Assembly (NCBI GenBank): GCA_948144175.1
Contig: CANXME010002667.1
Coordinates: 97,804 to 161,803 of the forward strand
Length of the DNA: 64,000 nt
From: Closterium sp. NIES-65
Taxonomy: Eukaryota; Streptophyta; Zygnematophyceae; Desmidiales; Closteriaceae
Reading direction: 5' to 3'
Shown: positions 51,565-63,288 of the stretch, one piece after another
Layout: every line of letters starts with the position of its first letter
Position numbering within the stretch: the stretch's first letter is position 1
Notes under the pieces: model-generated
The model's database searches: none
Told to the model about the DNA's origin: nothing
Seen by the model: the letters and a program-made list of their open reading frames with translations, nothing else
Translations under genes and position numbers: made by a program

Positions 51565-52373
51565 TTGGCGATTTACAGGAAGATGCGCGACGAAAAAAAA
51601 TCAAATTCTAGGTGCTGGTCGACTTACTGCGAGTCAAATTGACAGTAGAATCGACGAGCGCAAATTCTGTAGGTTGCGTAAATCTCCCTTAAGCAAAATT
51701 CGCGTCCGATCTTGGCCGTTGAGGAGAAAATCGATCCGACGCTCCAAATTCCAACTTTTTTAGGCGAAATTCTCTGGGCCGTTGAGATGAAACTCGATCG
51801 AACGGTCGAAACTCCAACCTTTCCACCAGTAAATATGAGGGAGTTCGAAAACCGAATCGAGGGGGACTTAGAAAAATTGCGCGGAACTGGTTTTACATAC
51901 CCGTATCGGCGCTTTCGTCGTCGCCCCCGCGGTTTTTAAAGGCCGGAACTAAGCGGTTGAAGACCTCGCGTGTAAACCCGCTCTGATTACCAAGTGTGAG
52001 GATCTGGGATCGAGCTCAGAAAAGATGATTCAAATTGAATTGAATGATCACCTGGGTACAACACGAGGCTATATATAGGCTCGACACAAGGCCCCGTAAC
52101 CAGGTGTTACGCGAAGGTTCCGCGGGTCGCGAAGCGTCCCGAACAGATCCTTACTGAATTCGGTAGAAGGCAATTCGGTGGCAACCGAAAAGCCAGAATT
52201 CGGTGCACGCAACCTAGCTCGGTGCTATAACTATAAAAAAATATAGGAAAGCACCTAGCCTAGGAAATCAAGCAATTCATTCATGCATATAATTATCCTA
52301 TGCTAGAAATAGCATGATAAAAGTAGAGGCAAGCAAGCATAGCTGGCATAAGCCGTCGTACTCTCACAGCCTG

Positions 52374-53182
52374 CACCACAGACATCGCAACATGGAAGCG
52401 TGGGGCAGCCCGCGAGCACGGCCAGTGATGGCGTCTTCCGCCACGAGCGAGACGACGACCACGGCACGACACACCCGGACGAGACAAACGCGGCCAGAAG
52501 TCAGCCTCGAGTCACAGTTTCTGTGCCAGCCGGCGAATCAACACTACCGTCGCCGATGCCGCTGAAGCCGCAGCGTCCGCCATGCTTTGAACCGAGTCAG
52601 CGGGATAGTCTATCGTTTAGGCGTGGCTCTTCACGTTGAACGTCTTCTTCGACGCGAACTACGTCTCGGAGGATACGGCGAAGATTCGCTACGACGTGTC
52701 GTTGCTGCGAGGACCCGCCATGGACTGGTGGCATGTCATCGTCACGAAGCCGGTGAACTACACGACTCTACCAACACGGGAAGGACAAACCGGACCCTGG
52801 GCGCCGTCGTACTTCGTGGAGGTGCCCCAGTATCGCACGTGGGACGCGTGGTGCGCAGGACTGCACGCTCGTTTCGAGCCAATTGCGGCCTCGATCGCGG
52901 CGCGACAGAAGCTCTGCACTTGGCGCCAACTCGGTTCCGTCCAGGACTACACGAGCGGGTTTCTGGCGCTATGCGAGCATATGGGTTACATGCACGAGAG
53001 CGAGCGCATCGACCGCTACATCGGCGGCCTGAAGCAGGACATCGCTCAGGAAATCCAGCTTCGCGGCGTCACCGACTTTCAAGAAATTCTCGCTATGGCG
53101 GAGAAACTTGACTTCTTCCGCCGACTGAGACCGGGGTCCTATGGAAGCAGCAACTGTGGACATCGGTCTTGTAGGACGAACG
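52374..53182 (+). pseudogene. G3 gag, middle fragment
   Basis: Matches G1 Gag from MPLKPQRPPCFEPSQR through MNVFFDANYVSEDTAK to EILAMAEKLDFFRRLRPG. Frame changes near 52560–52640 show decay. Copia C3 interrupts at 53183. Confidence 0.85.
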
Positions 53183-56100
53183 TGTCAGAATGAAGAAGTG
53201 TTTGCACTAGGAAAGTGGTGGGTACAAGTAGGAAACCCTAAACTTACTGTACCGTATAGTAACTACCCCACTACAGCCTAAACAAACTGTAGAGTATAAG
53301 TTTGACACGCCCCCATAGGCAAGGTGGGGGAGAGCAAAGAGGGGGTCACAAGACCAGTCAAGAGAAGCAAAGCAAGATCAGGGTGGATCACAACGTCACC
53401 ACACAATCTGAGCGCAAGCAGACGGCCACAAGGCCAGTTCACATGCACAGTTATATAGCACAGAACAAACAGGACAGTGATCAAAACCTAGCAAGTGAAA
53501 GCATGCAGGTACAGATATATAGATCACAGTACAAGCAAAGTCAAGAAGTGAGCAGGTGAGGCAAGGTAGGCACAAGGCCTAGAATAGTACAGAAACGGTG
53601 ATGATCACAAGGCGGAAGTGCCTTGGCGAAGATATCAGCAGTGTTGGCCCGAGAGGCCACGTAAGCAAGACGAAGTTGACCGCGCTGCTGCAGCTCTCGA
53701 GATAGAAAGTAGCGAAGGTCAATGTGCTTCGTTCTGTGCTCCAGTCTGTGCTCCTGACACAAGGCTATCATGGCCTTGTTGTCAACGTACAGACCTGGAG
53801 GAGAACGAGGCTCCTCTCCCAAGTCAGTCAGCAGGTAGGTGAGCTAGCATAGCTCCTGTGCAGCCATGGCTCCAGCGTAGATCTCAGCCTCACAGCTGGT
53901 GCTGAGAACAGAAGACAAGCGAGTAGACTGCCACGAAACATAACCGGAGCCAAGGCTGAAGGTGTAACCCTGTGACGACCGCTGCGTAGCCAAGTCGTCA
54001 ACCCAAGAAACGTCTGCGTGACCAGTGAGAACAACTCGAGCCCGTCCTCCAAGCACTAGCCCTATGCTCGACGTACTGCACAGGTAGCGCAACACCCTCT
54101 TCGCTGTAGCCATGTGCTCTGATCGGTGTCTCCAAGGAGCAACATAGCGTGCCAAGATGCTGAGAGGGTATGCCAAGTCAGGTCGAGTGGAGGTCATCAG
54201 GTACATGAGGCAGCCAACAAGCTCTGCAAACGGGCCACTCGGCTCTACGGACTCATCCGAAGGCAGAGCTGAGAGCGAGTGGCTAGTAGACAGAAGAGTG
54301 GCATGAGGCGAGGAGTACGTGAAGTTGAAGCGCTGAAGGACCTGTTGCACCATGTGTGACTGAGTCAAGGTATTGGTGCGCTGTGCTCTGTCCCATCTGC
54401 AAGCCAAGATAGCTGCGCAGTTCACCCATGTTTGTGCACGTGTGTCTCTTCTACAGCTCCGACTTCACGTGGGTGAGTCCCTCAGTGTCAGCAGTGGCAA
54501 AGACCAAGTCGTCGATGCACACGAGGATGTAGAACGACGGCAGCGAAGTGTCGGTGCGTAGAAACAGCGACGGGTCAGCAGTGGAAGTAGCAAACCCAAG
54601 AGCCGCAGGCGTAGTCCTCAGTGTGTCGTGCCACTCATGGGGCGCCTGGCGGAGACCGTAGACTGGCCGCCTGAGGCTCCACTGGGTACCAGGAGGAAAC
54701 GACCCAGTGAAGCGAGGAGGGCGGCGCAGCCAGATCTCCTCGTGCAGTTTGCCCTGTAGGAAAGCAGTGCTGAAGTCAAGAGAGTGAAGCTCGTAGTCAC
54801 GCTGAGTAGCGACGTGCAGCAGAACCCGAAGAGTGGTCATCTTCGGGGTCGGGGAGAAGGTCTGGAAGAAGTCAACTCCCTGTCGCTGACTGAAGCCTCA
54901 AGCAACGTAACGTGCCTTGAAGTCAGGCGGAGAACCCGGCGGCCGCTTCACCCTGAAAATCCACATGCCAATGAGGATGTTCGCCTCAGGAGGGGGAACC
55001 TCGTCGACGTAGGTGCATGTGGACTTCCAGGATGCCATCTCTGCGTCCATGGCTGACTACCACTGAGAGGAGTAGGGACCCTCTATCGCCTCTGCGTTAG
55101 AGCGCGGGGTCGGGATGTCTGGTGCATCCGGGTCTCCCTCAGGTGCAATCAGCTTGGACACGAGATGAGGTACGTCAGCTGCAAAGCACTCAAATTCCTC
55201 CTGCCTGTCCTCAACGACGTCCGTGCCAAGAGCACACTCACCCCCAACGGACGGAGGACAGACAGACTCAGACTCAGCAACAAGACTCGCGGCGTAGTCT
55301 AGACGACAGTGAGCAGCAAAGTCGACAAGCTCAGAAACTAAGGCAGACGCAGTAGTGGACTCAAAGGAAGGGTCGGCGACAACAGTGGCTAGGAGACGCG
55401 TGACAATAGGACTAGCAGCACGAAGGGAGTCAGACTCCGGGTCAGCTAGTGCAGGAAGAGAGGACGTAGGAGGAGACGGCAGAGGGACCCGCTGTGGAGT
55501 AGTGGAAGGACGAAGCGCCATCCGGTGCATGCCTGGGAGAGCAGGAAGACGTTGACGTGGAACACGACGACCAGTGCGAGCAGCACGGATAGGCGACGCA
55601 GGACGTGACTCAGGCTCACGACGCTCAGTAAGACCTCTGGTTGGACCAGTGTAAGGAGAGGGAGTAATCAGCGGGGACGTAGGCTGTAACAGTGACTGTG
55701 ACTGGACAGACGGTGGACACTCTAAGGAAGGGGCAGGACCAATAGAAGGCGGGAGACCATGAACTTGCTGAAGGAGCGGAACAAAGTACGGCTGCGGCCG
55801 TACAGCGCCCCCAGAACCAGCAGAGACAGCACCAGCACCCCCAGCACCGGCTCCAACTCCCGCAGCACCTCCAGCAGCTCTAGTAGCGCCAACTCCAGTA
55901 CCCCCAGGAGCACCCGCACAAGCAGCACCGTCAGCTCCACCACCTCCAGTAGGATGAGCGGCAGCGCCTCCAGTCCAGCCCCTACAGTACCACTAGCCCC
56001 AACACCTCGAACGGCTCCAGCAGCACCTCTAGCGCCAACCCCAGGGTCGGCAGCGACACCAGCAATAGTAGCTCCAGCGCCCTCATCTCCAGCCCCACGA

Positions 56101-59100
56101 GCACCCCCAGCTCCCACAGCACCACGTCTGCAGCGACAGTGCTGAGAGTACCACTCACGCAGCTGCTGGGACGAGAGAGCGCCCCCAGGCGCAGGACCCC
56201 CAGTCTCCGCACCTCCAGGCTCAGCACCCCCAGGCTCCACACCCCCAGGCTCCGCACCCCCAGGCTCAGCACCCCCAGGCTCCGCACCCCCACGCTCCAC
56301 ACCCCCAGGCTCAGCACCCCCAGGCTCCGCACCCCCAGGCCCCGCACCCGCAGGCTCCGCACCCTCAGGTTCAGCACCCCCAGTCTCAGCACCCCCAGTC
56401 TCAGCACCTCCAGGCGCAGCACGCTCAGGCTCAGTACCTCGCGCAGGACCAGTGTCGACAGCTACCTCGACAGGCTCGACTGGGTCTACCTAGGACACAC
56501 CTGAGGGAGCAGGACCCTGGGGAGGTAGGGGGTCTACCGAAGCAGCACCTGGCGTGAGGAAGAGCGGCGGAGGGGGGAGCGGGGCAGTGTGGTAGGGGAA
56601 GAGACGGTAAAAGGGGACCGACTCGTCAAACGTGACATCCTGAGAGGACAGAACACGGCGCGAGGTGGGGTGGTAAAACTGCCAACCAGGCGCGCCAGGG
56701 GGGAAGCCGAGGAAGACGCAGGGAACTGCGCGGGAGGAGAGATGTCCGCGGTGGTATCACGGACAAAGGCACGAGATCCCCAGACCTGGAAGACGGACGC
56801 ATCGCCAACCTCTCCCGTCCAACGCAGTGTCGGCGAGGTCTCCGGAACGGAGACACGGGGCCAGAGGTTGAGCTGATGCGCGGCGTACCGGACCGCAAAC
56901 GGCCACAGAAAATTGGGGGGCAGCCGCATGGATCAAGGAGGTACGAGCGACCTCCATGACTAAGCCAATGCGGCGCTCAACAACCCCATTTTTCTGTGGA
57001 GAGGCCGGAAGCGTGAACGTCTGCTCAATGCCCTCCCCCTGACAGAAGGCCCTCAAGAGGCCGGAAGAAAACTCACCACCTCTGTCATAGTGCAGTTGCA
57101 GGATGGGAAGGTCCGTGTGAAAGCGCCTCTCCAGCAGGAGACGGGTAGCGCGGATCCAAGGGATCAGGACATCAGGGTCCTCACCCTTGGTGCGCAAGGG
57201 GAAGACCGTGGTGTAACGCGTGTAGTCGTCAACTACCAGCAGAAAGTAGTGCTCTCCGCCCTGTCCACGGACGTGGGCTGGGCCCCACACGTCCATGTGA
57301 AGGGTCTGCAGAGGAGCCTCCGCCGGGCGGAACTAAGAGGAGTGGGGGGTAACACGCTGCCGCCCCTCGACACAGGGAAGGCAAGGAGGGGCAGGGGACT
57401 GTGGTAGGGGAGGTAGTGACCTGGGGAGACTAGAGACAAGGTACCGGGAGTGCATGCCACGAAGGTGCTGCATCGAAGGGTGACCAAGGCGGTGATGCCA
57501 GAGGACCGTCCGGTGCGACAAGGTGCGACATGAGCAGGGGCGGACAACTGACTTGACGCTGACGCTGACGCAGCTACTTGAGGGGACTCAGTGGTCAGTG
57601 TGTACAAGTCCGACCCCGGCTGCCGAGTGAAGGTAGCCAGGTGGCGACCCGTCTGAGCACACGTGCAGTGTGTCACACGCTCGTAGGCAGGGGTGAACTG
57701 GTGAACACCCGCGTCCTGGAGCGCGGACCCCGCCACCAAGTTCGTAGAGAACGAGGGGAGGTAAAGACCAGACAGCGTGCCGGACGGGACAGCAGGACAA
57801 GGGAGGGCAGTGGTGGAGGTCGCAAGGACCGGACCCCCAGAGGGTCAGCCAGGGAGACAGCAACAGGCCTGGGGAGCTGCGCTAGAGCAGTGCGGTCCCA
57901 AAAGAAACAACGAGAAGCACTTGAGTCCAGCGTGAAGGTGTGCAGTGCCTCAGTAGACACAGTACCTGAAGGCGCAAACGCACAAGCACCTGAAGCAGCA
58001 GACTCACCAGCACCTAGAGCAGAAGCCTCACCAGGACTTGGGCCAGCAGACGCACTAGCACCTAGAGCGGCAGCCTCACTGGACGCAATGCCCGGGTCGG
58101 GCGGGACACGCAGGTAAGAGTCACCCTCAACACTAGTAGACAATGCATACATAGCACCAAGGATAACATCAAAGTCAAGAGCAAAGATATCAATGTTCTT
58201 TTTAAGCAGATCAGCCCAGCGGGGGAGCTCAGAGGCGTCAGGGAACTGTGCACGCCAGGCGTCGTCAAGACAGTAGAAGCAGCGCTGCTGCGTGTGGGGC
58301 CGCCCACACGTCTCACCAGTGCGGTCACCTGTGCAGATGACATACGGGCAGGTACCTCCACCCCCAGACCCCCCATGCTGAGAGTACCACTCACGAAGCT
58401 GCTGGGGCGTCGGGGTCTCTCCTAGACGCTGCTGCTGGCTCTGGACACCACCCGAACCTCCACGCTGCGCTGGTCCACCCCGACCACCACCCTAGCCGCC
58501 GCCACCACGCCCGCTGCCGCCACCACCACCGCCTCCACCCCGGCCCCCTCCACCACCACTGCCACCACCACTCCCGCCGCTGCCACTGACCAACCCCAAC
58601 CCCGCCACCACCCCCACCACCGCCACCACCCCCACCGCCCCCACCGCCTCCACCACCACCTCCACCTCCCCCGCTATCACCGCCACCACCCTTGCCCCCC
58701 TTGCCCCTGCCGCCCTTGCGCCTCCCTCTAGAAGCAGACGCAGCCCCGACTTCCTCAGCACCAAGGTAGTCGACAGCGGCAGCAGAGGCGACCGAGGGGA
58801 GAAGGGGGGGAGGGGAACACCCGTCAAAGAAGGGCGTGCAGGGGTCGCCACGAGAGGCACCTACAGCGACTATGCTAGCCTCAGCTGCAAGCAGGTGCTT
58901 CTCGAGTAGGTCAATGGTGAGGTTGGTGGGGCAGAGGGCGAGAAAGTGGTCCCTGACAGCGCGAAGGGAGTCAGGGAGACGGGTGACTAGGTGGTAGAGA
59001 ACGAGGTACATTGGGGGAGGATTCTTGGCTAGAAAATCAGCAGGAAGGGCGGCTCGGTAGCGAGTGTCACTAGTGCGGAGGTGAGTAATGAGTTCAGCGA

Positions 59101-60272
59101 CTGTGGGAAAGGCGGCCAGATCGGGGAAAATATAGGGCAGCGAGAGACGGCCGATCGTAGCAGAGGCAGGTGAGGAGTAGCGCGTTACTACAGCATCGTA
59201 CAGTGCCATAGCAGTCTTTTGCTGGCCAAAATGCGCGCGCTCATCTAGCGGTAGGTGGCTGCGAATGGCTAGGCGAGCGTGAGCGTCACGAGTCTGCCAC
59301 TGGGAGCGAGCAGTACTGTCAGCAGTCTCAGCAGGAGCAGGAGCGGTTCCGGACGCGTGATCATACAGTGAGATATCGTCCTTAGCAGTGATCTGTAGCA
59401 ACAGGTGCAGGTCGTCGAGCCAAGCGTCAAACTGAACCGGGCGGCTCTCAGCATCGAAAGAGAGAATGGTGGGAGTAGCCATGGTGGCTGCAGTAGCAGT
59501 AGCAGCAGTAGCAGTATCAGCACTAGCAGTAGCAGCTGTAGGAGTAAGAATAGTTGTAACATCAGGAACAGAAGCAGCACTTGCTGCAGGTGGGGTGGCG
59601 CGGCTCGATAAGGGCGGCGCGGCGCGGCTCAGGCAGGGCGGCGCGGCGCGGCTCGGACAAGGCTACGTGGCGCGGCTCGGACGGGCAGGGCAGCGCGACG
59701 GTGGGCCTGCGTGTAGGCCGCTGTTGCGTACGGGCCGTGGCTGCATGTGGGCTGCAGTCGCGCGCAGGCGGCGGCCTACTAAGGCGACGCGGCGGCCTAC
59801 GAGCGGGGCTGCGGCACGCTTGACGGCCAGCAGGGCCGATCGTCGGCCGGCTAACGGGCTGCTCGTGGGCGGCGCTGGTCGCGCGGGCGGCTAACAGTCG
59901 ACGCGCGCACGACTCGGGCTGCGGACGGGTGGCTAGCGTGTTGTGCGCGCTAGAAAAACAAAGCCGCGCGCGGGGCGGCTAGCGGGCTACGCACGGGCAG
60001 CTTGAGAGAGAGAGGCGCGCGAGGGCGCACTGGCAGAGAGGCGCACGAGGGCGCTAAGGCGATAGGGCGCTCGAGAGCGCTTCTAGCGGAAAGGTGGGCC
60101 CTTAGGACTAAGCGGTCCTAGGTTCCTAACCTAGGCTCGTAATACCATGTCAGAATGAAGAAGTGTTTGCACTAGGAAAGTGGTGGGTACAAGTAGGAAA
60201 CCCTAAACTTACTGTACCCCATAGTAACTACCCCACTACAGCCTAAACAAACTGTAGAGTATAAGTTTGACA
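53183..60272 (-). mobile_element. Ty1/copia element C3 in G3 gag
   Basis: LTRs of 125 bp (53183–53307, 60148–60272) differ at two adjacent sites. The target duplication is GAACG. On the coding strand a PBS-like ATGGTATTACGAGCC follows the 5' LTR, and the polypurine tract CTATGGGGGCG precedes the 3' LTR. The leader (59483–60147) is GC-rich with GCGCCCTCG(T/C)GCGCC stem-loops at 60010–60075. Confidence 0.95.
53541..59482 (-). pseudogene. C3 gag-pol polyprotein, degenerate
   Basis: Gag is open from MATPTILSFDAESRPVQFDA through NPPPMYLVLYH and the Gly tract (59482–58391). Later domains are recognisable in different frames: Cys/His segment, protease (LDSSASRCFF, where the active-site DSGA has become DSSA), integrase (MDVWGP, HYDRGGEF, KNGVVERR), RT (DFSTAFLQG; YVDD degraded to CIDDLVFAT) and RNase H (SCEAEIYAG, ANTADIFAKAL). 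At least six frameshifts or stops are present although the LTRs differ little. Part of this decay could predate insertion if the element was copied in trans. Confidence 0.88.
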
Positions 60273-60277
60273 GAACG

Positions 60278-60456
60278 AGGGCGCTACGATATGTGCCGTC
60301 GCCGCGAATGGTGCTGCCGCACCATTCAAAGGGCGCTGCTTTGCGTGCAATTGTCCAGGACACCGTAAGAACGAATGCCCGGAAAACGCTAAGGGAAAGG
60401 GGGAAGCTGAGCAGCAGAAACAGACCAAGCGGCAGGGAAACGCTGGGAGTCAATAG
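60278..60456 (+). pseudogene. G3 gag, last fragment with zinc knuckle
   Basis: Reads APFKGRCFACNCPGHRKNEC and ends GNAGSQ before TAG at 60454–60456, matching the end of G1 Gag. Confidence 0.88.
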
Positions 60457-61792
60457 CAGACGGGCCCTCTACTAGCAGGTCACGCCGCTCGCCCGACCCA
60501 ACCGACCCTCACCGAGTGATTGTGCCGGTTCACGCAATCGACCACACCCGGCCGAATAAGGAGGGTACAACGGTAGACAGCCCCATACTGCTTAGTGGGA
60601 AAATCGGGACCGACTTAGTTAAAATCTTCATAGACGGGGGAACCAGCCACAACCTTATCAACACTGCCACATCACAGAAACTGAGACTGCCATTGGACAG
60701 GCGCTTACCTGAGATCGACGCAAGACTGGTCGACGGCACGCCACTGGCGATACGGGAACGTGTAGACCGGGTTCGGATTCGATGCGGGGGTAACTTCACG
60801 TTAGCCAGGAAATGCTCGCCACAACCCTCGACGGAACCGACATTTTACTCGGTCGTGATTGGCTGCGACGACACAATCCGCGAATCGACTGGACGACGGG
60901 TGACTGCACCGTGCGAGTGAACGGTAACAACATCGCCTTACCTCGCTGGGGCTCGCCTGAGCCTTCGTCAGTACGTGTCAACGCAATCATGATGAAACGC
61001 GCCATAGCGGCAGGAGCTGACGTGTACGCGGTTGACATTTGGGAAGCCGGGGTAGCAGACAAAGGGGGTGATTTACAGAAACTGCTAGCCGATGTACCGG
61101 ATGATCTGTCAACACTACTGAAGCAGTACAGTGATATTTCCCGGGACGATCTGCCGACGGGACTGGCCACCTCAGCGACCGCACGACCACAGGATAGGAC
61201 TACAACCGGGGGCACACCCGACAGTACAGCGACAATTCCGACTGACCCAACCCGAACTGGACGAACTGAGAAAGCAGCTGGATTACCTGCTCGAAAAAGG
61301 CCCGAGTTCGTCACCCTTCGCAGCACCGATACTGTGCACGCCGAAGAAGGACGGGGGTTTTCGCATGTGCATAGACCACAGGGCACTGAACAAGGTTACC
61401 ATTAAATCCCGTTACCCCATTCCGTGAGCCGACGAACTGGTCGACCAACTACGCACAGCTCGGGTTTTCTAAAAAATCGACCTTATGGGAGGTTACCACC
61501 AGATTCGCGTCAACCCACCCGACTGCCCCAAGACTGCCTTCCAAACATGCTACGGGTCGTTCGAATACACCGTCATGCCCTTCGGACTGACCAACGCCCC
61601 CGCCACTTTTCAAAGACCATGAACGAAGCCTTCCGCCCGCTTTTAGATAAGTGCGTCATCGTGTACCTTGACGACATACTGATTTACAGCCCCGACAGAG
61701 CACATCACGTTTATGACATCGAAGCAGTTTTTAAGATACTGAGTGAGAACTGCCTACTAACCAAAGCGTCTAGTGTGAGTTTTGTCAGAATG
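60457..61792 (+). pseudogene. G3 protease and partial RT
   Basis: Protease reads IVPVHAIDHTRPNKEG and IFIDGGTSHNLIN (DGG as in G1). Frameshifts occur near 60810 and 61180. RT motif A is intact ([13 protein letters not shown]) but preceded by an in-frame TAA, and a small deletion follows NAPATFQ. YLDDILIY is present. The sequence stops at LTKAS where copia C6 inserts. Confidence 0.87.
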
Positions 61793-63288
61793 TTATATTT
61801 GTTATCTAGCCTGCAGTGGGGTACTCTATAGCGACTATAACCCCTTAGGGTTTCATATTTGTATGCCCTTGCTTGCTAGTACAAACCCTCTTTTGCCTAA
61901 CTTCTTTCTTGCCTAGCTAGGGTATTCCTAGCTATGGCTTCTTCGATTACCTACCTATCTTCACATGGTATCAGAGCAGTAAGCTCCTGGCCTGTGTGCC
62001 TAACCACGAACCTTCCGCTGCAACTATTCCTTTCCTTTCCGTTGTGCGTCCCGAGGCGCGCGGGCGATTTTTCTACCTACCGTGCGCCCCGGGGCGCGCG
62101 GCGTTTCTCTTCCCGCCGTGCGCCCCGAGGCGCGCGGCGGGTTGCTGCCCCGTCACGCCATGCGCCGCCCCTGGGAGACGCTGTGACGGGTGACGGGGAC
62201 CTCCGCGTCGCCCCCCGTCGCCCGTCGTGGCCTCTGTGCGGCCCGTACAGGCAGCGCGCGACCCGTACGGGCTGCGCCAGACCCACGCGCTGCCTGTACG
62301 GGCTGCGCCAGGCTCGCGCGCGGCCCGTACGGGCTGCGCCAGGCCCGCGCGCGGCTCGTACGGGCTGCACCAGGCCGTCGCGCTGCCGTACAAGAGGCGC
62401 CCGACCCGCGCGCGGCTCAAGGCCGCATGCACGCGGCTCGGGCGTCCCTACCAGGCCCGTGGTGGGCCCATTTCTTACCTTCCCTGCCCTCCCCGCTGTT
62501 CCCAGTCCCTCTACTACCGCCCCACCCATCCTACTCCCCATTCACCTATATTAGGGTGTGGGGGTGAGGGGTATGGGGGTGACCCTCCTCAGTACCGCTC
62601 CCTGCTCCTCCTCCTCCTCCTCAGTCTCCTTGTGCTGCAGCTGCCGCTGAGGGGGGGGGGGTGATTGTGGTGGAGTCGGTGGAGTGATACTAAGGGGGGG
62701 TGAAGGGGAAGGAGAGCTAGCGGTGTAGCAGTGGGTGTGTGCCAGGGGGAGTAGGACAGTTTGGGGAAGCGTGAATGGAGGATGCCGATGTGACGCTAGC
62801 AGCACCTGTAGTCCGGGGACTTCGTCCGGTAGCCCAGTTGTAGCCAGCTGTGCCAGCCGCCCGTGGGTCCGTTGCTCGTCTGCCGCTACTTTAGCCGCGG
62901 GGCCAGTTACTCCTGTAGTCCGGGGGCTTCGTCCGTAGCCGCTGTGCCAGTCTGCCTCCTGTTGCCCGTGTGTCTGCAGCTTCATCCGTCGCCTCCTATC
63001 TCCTTTCCTCTCACTCTCTCTCTCCTCCGCCTCACTTGCCCGTTGTGACTACCTCTAGCTTTGCTTATAACTGTGAACTTTATACTACTGCTGCTTGAAC
63101 TTGTGCTCAGACTGTGTGGTGACATTGTGATCCACCTGAGCTTGTTCTGTTTTGCTTGCTCTGCTGATTACACCCCACTTTGGCTATGGGGGTGTGTCAG
63201 AATGTTATATTTGTTATCTAGCCTACAGAGGGGTACTCTATAGCGAGTATAACCCCTTAGGGTTTCATATTTGTATGCCCTTGCTTGC
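61793..63288 (+). mobile_element. Internally deleted copia C6 in G3 RT, 3' LTR truncated by C7
   Basis: A 173-bp 5' LTR (61793–61965) is followed by the canonical PBS TGGTATCAGAGCAG, a GC-rich leader (GTGCGCCCCGAGGCGCGCGG repeated near 62045–62135, then TACGGGCTGCGCCAGGC repeats to 62400), an anonymous segment, a polypurine tract (TATGGGGGTG) and the first 94 bp of a 3' LTR (63195–63288). No gag-pol remains. AGTTT precedes the 5' LTR; its partner lies outside the window. Confidence 0.88.

Larger units (their letters stand above)
40150..52368 (-). mobile_element. Ty3/gypsy chromovirus G4 in G3 gag, itself split by copia C2
   Basis: LTRs of 374 bp (40150–40523, 51995–52368, about 2% different) start TGTGAGG and end CTCACA. 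Flanks GCCAG and GCCTG look like a target duplication with one change. The PBS on the coding strand is TTGGTAATCAGAGCGGG; the polypurine tract TTTGAGGGGGGGACG adjoins the left LTR. It belongs to another chromovirus lineage than G1/G3. Copia C2 occupies 41870–49369. Confidence 0.93.
31276..61792 (+). mobile_element. Ty3/gypsy chromovirus G3, older relative of G1, split by five insertions
   Basis: The 5' LTR starts TGTAAGGAATTTTC at 31276, is interrupted by the short LTR element at 31311–32626, and ends GTAACA at 32921. A PBS-like TTGGTATTTAGAGCC follows. Gag pieces lie at 33107–33242, 40106–40149, 52374–53182 and 60278–60456, and protease/RT at 60457–61792. Removing the inserts with one target duplication each joins the pieces in the order seen in G1. 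The 3' part is beyond copia C6 and outside the window, unless deleted. Confidence 0.88.

Noticed and set aside
60516-61427. A functional gag-pol-like host (domesticated) gene with aspartic-protease fold
   Set aside because: The frame is broken several times and continues into decayed RT. It is simply the G3 element.
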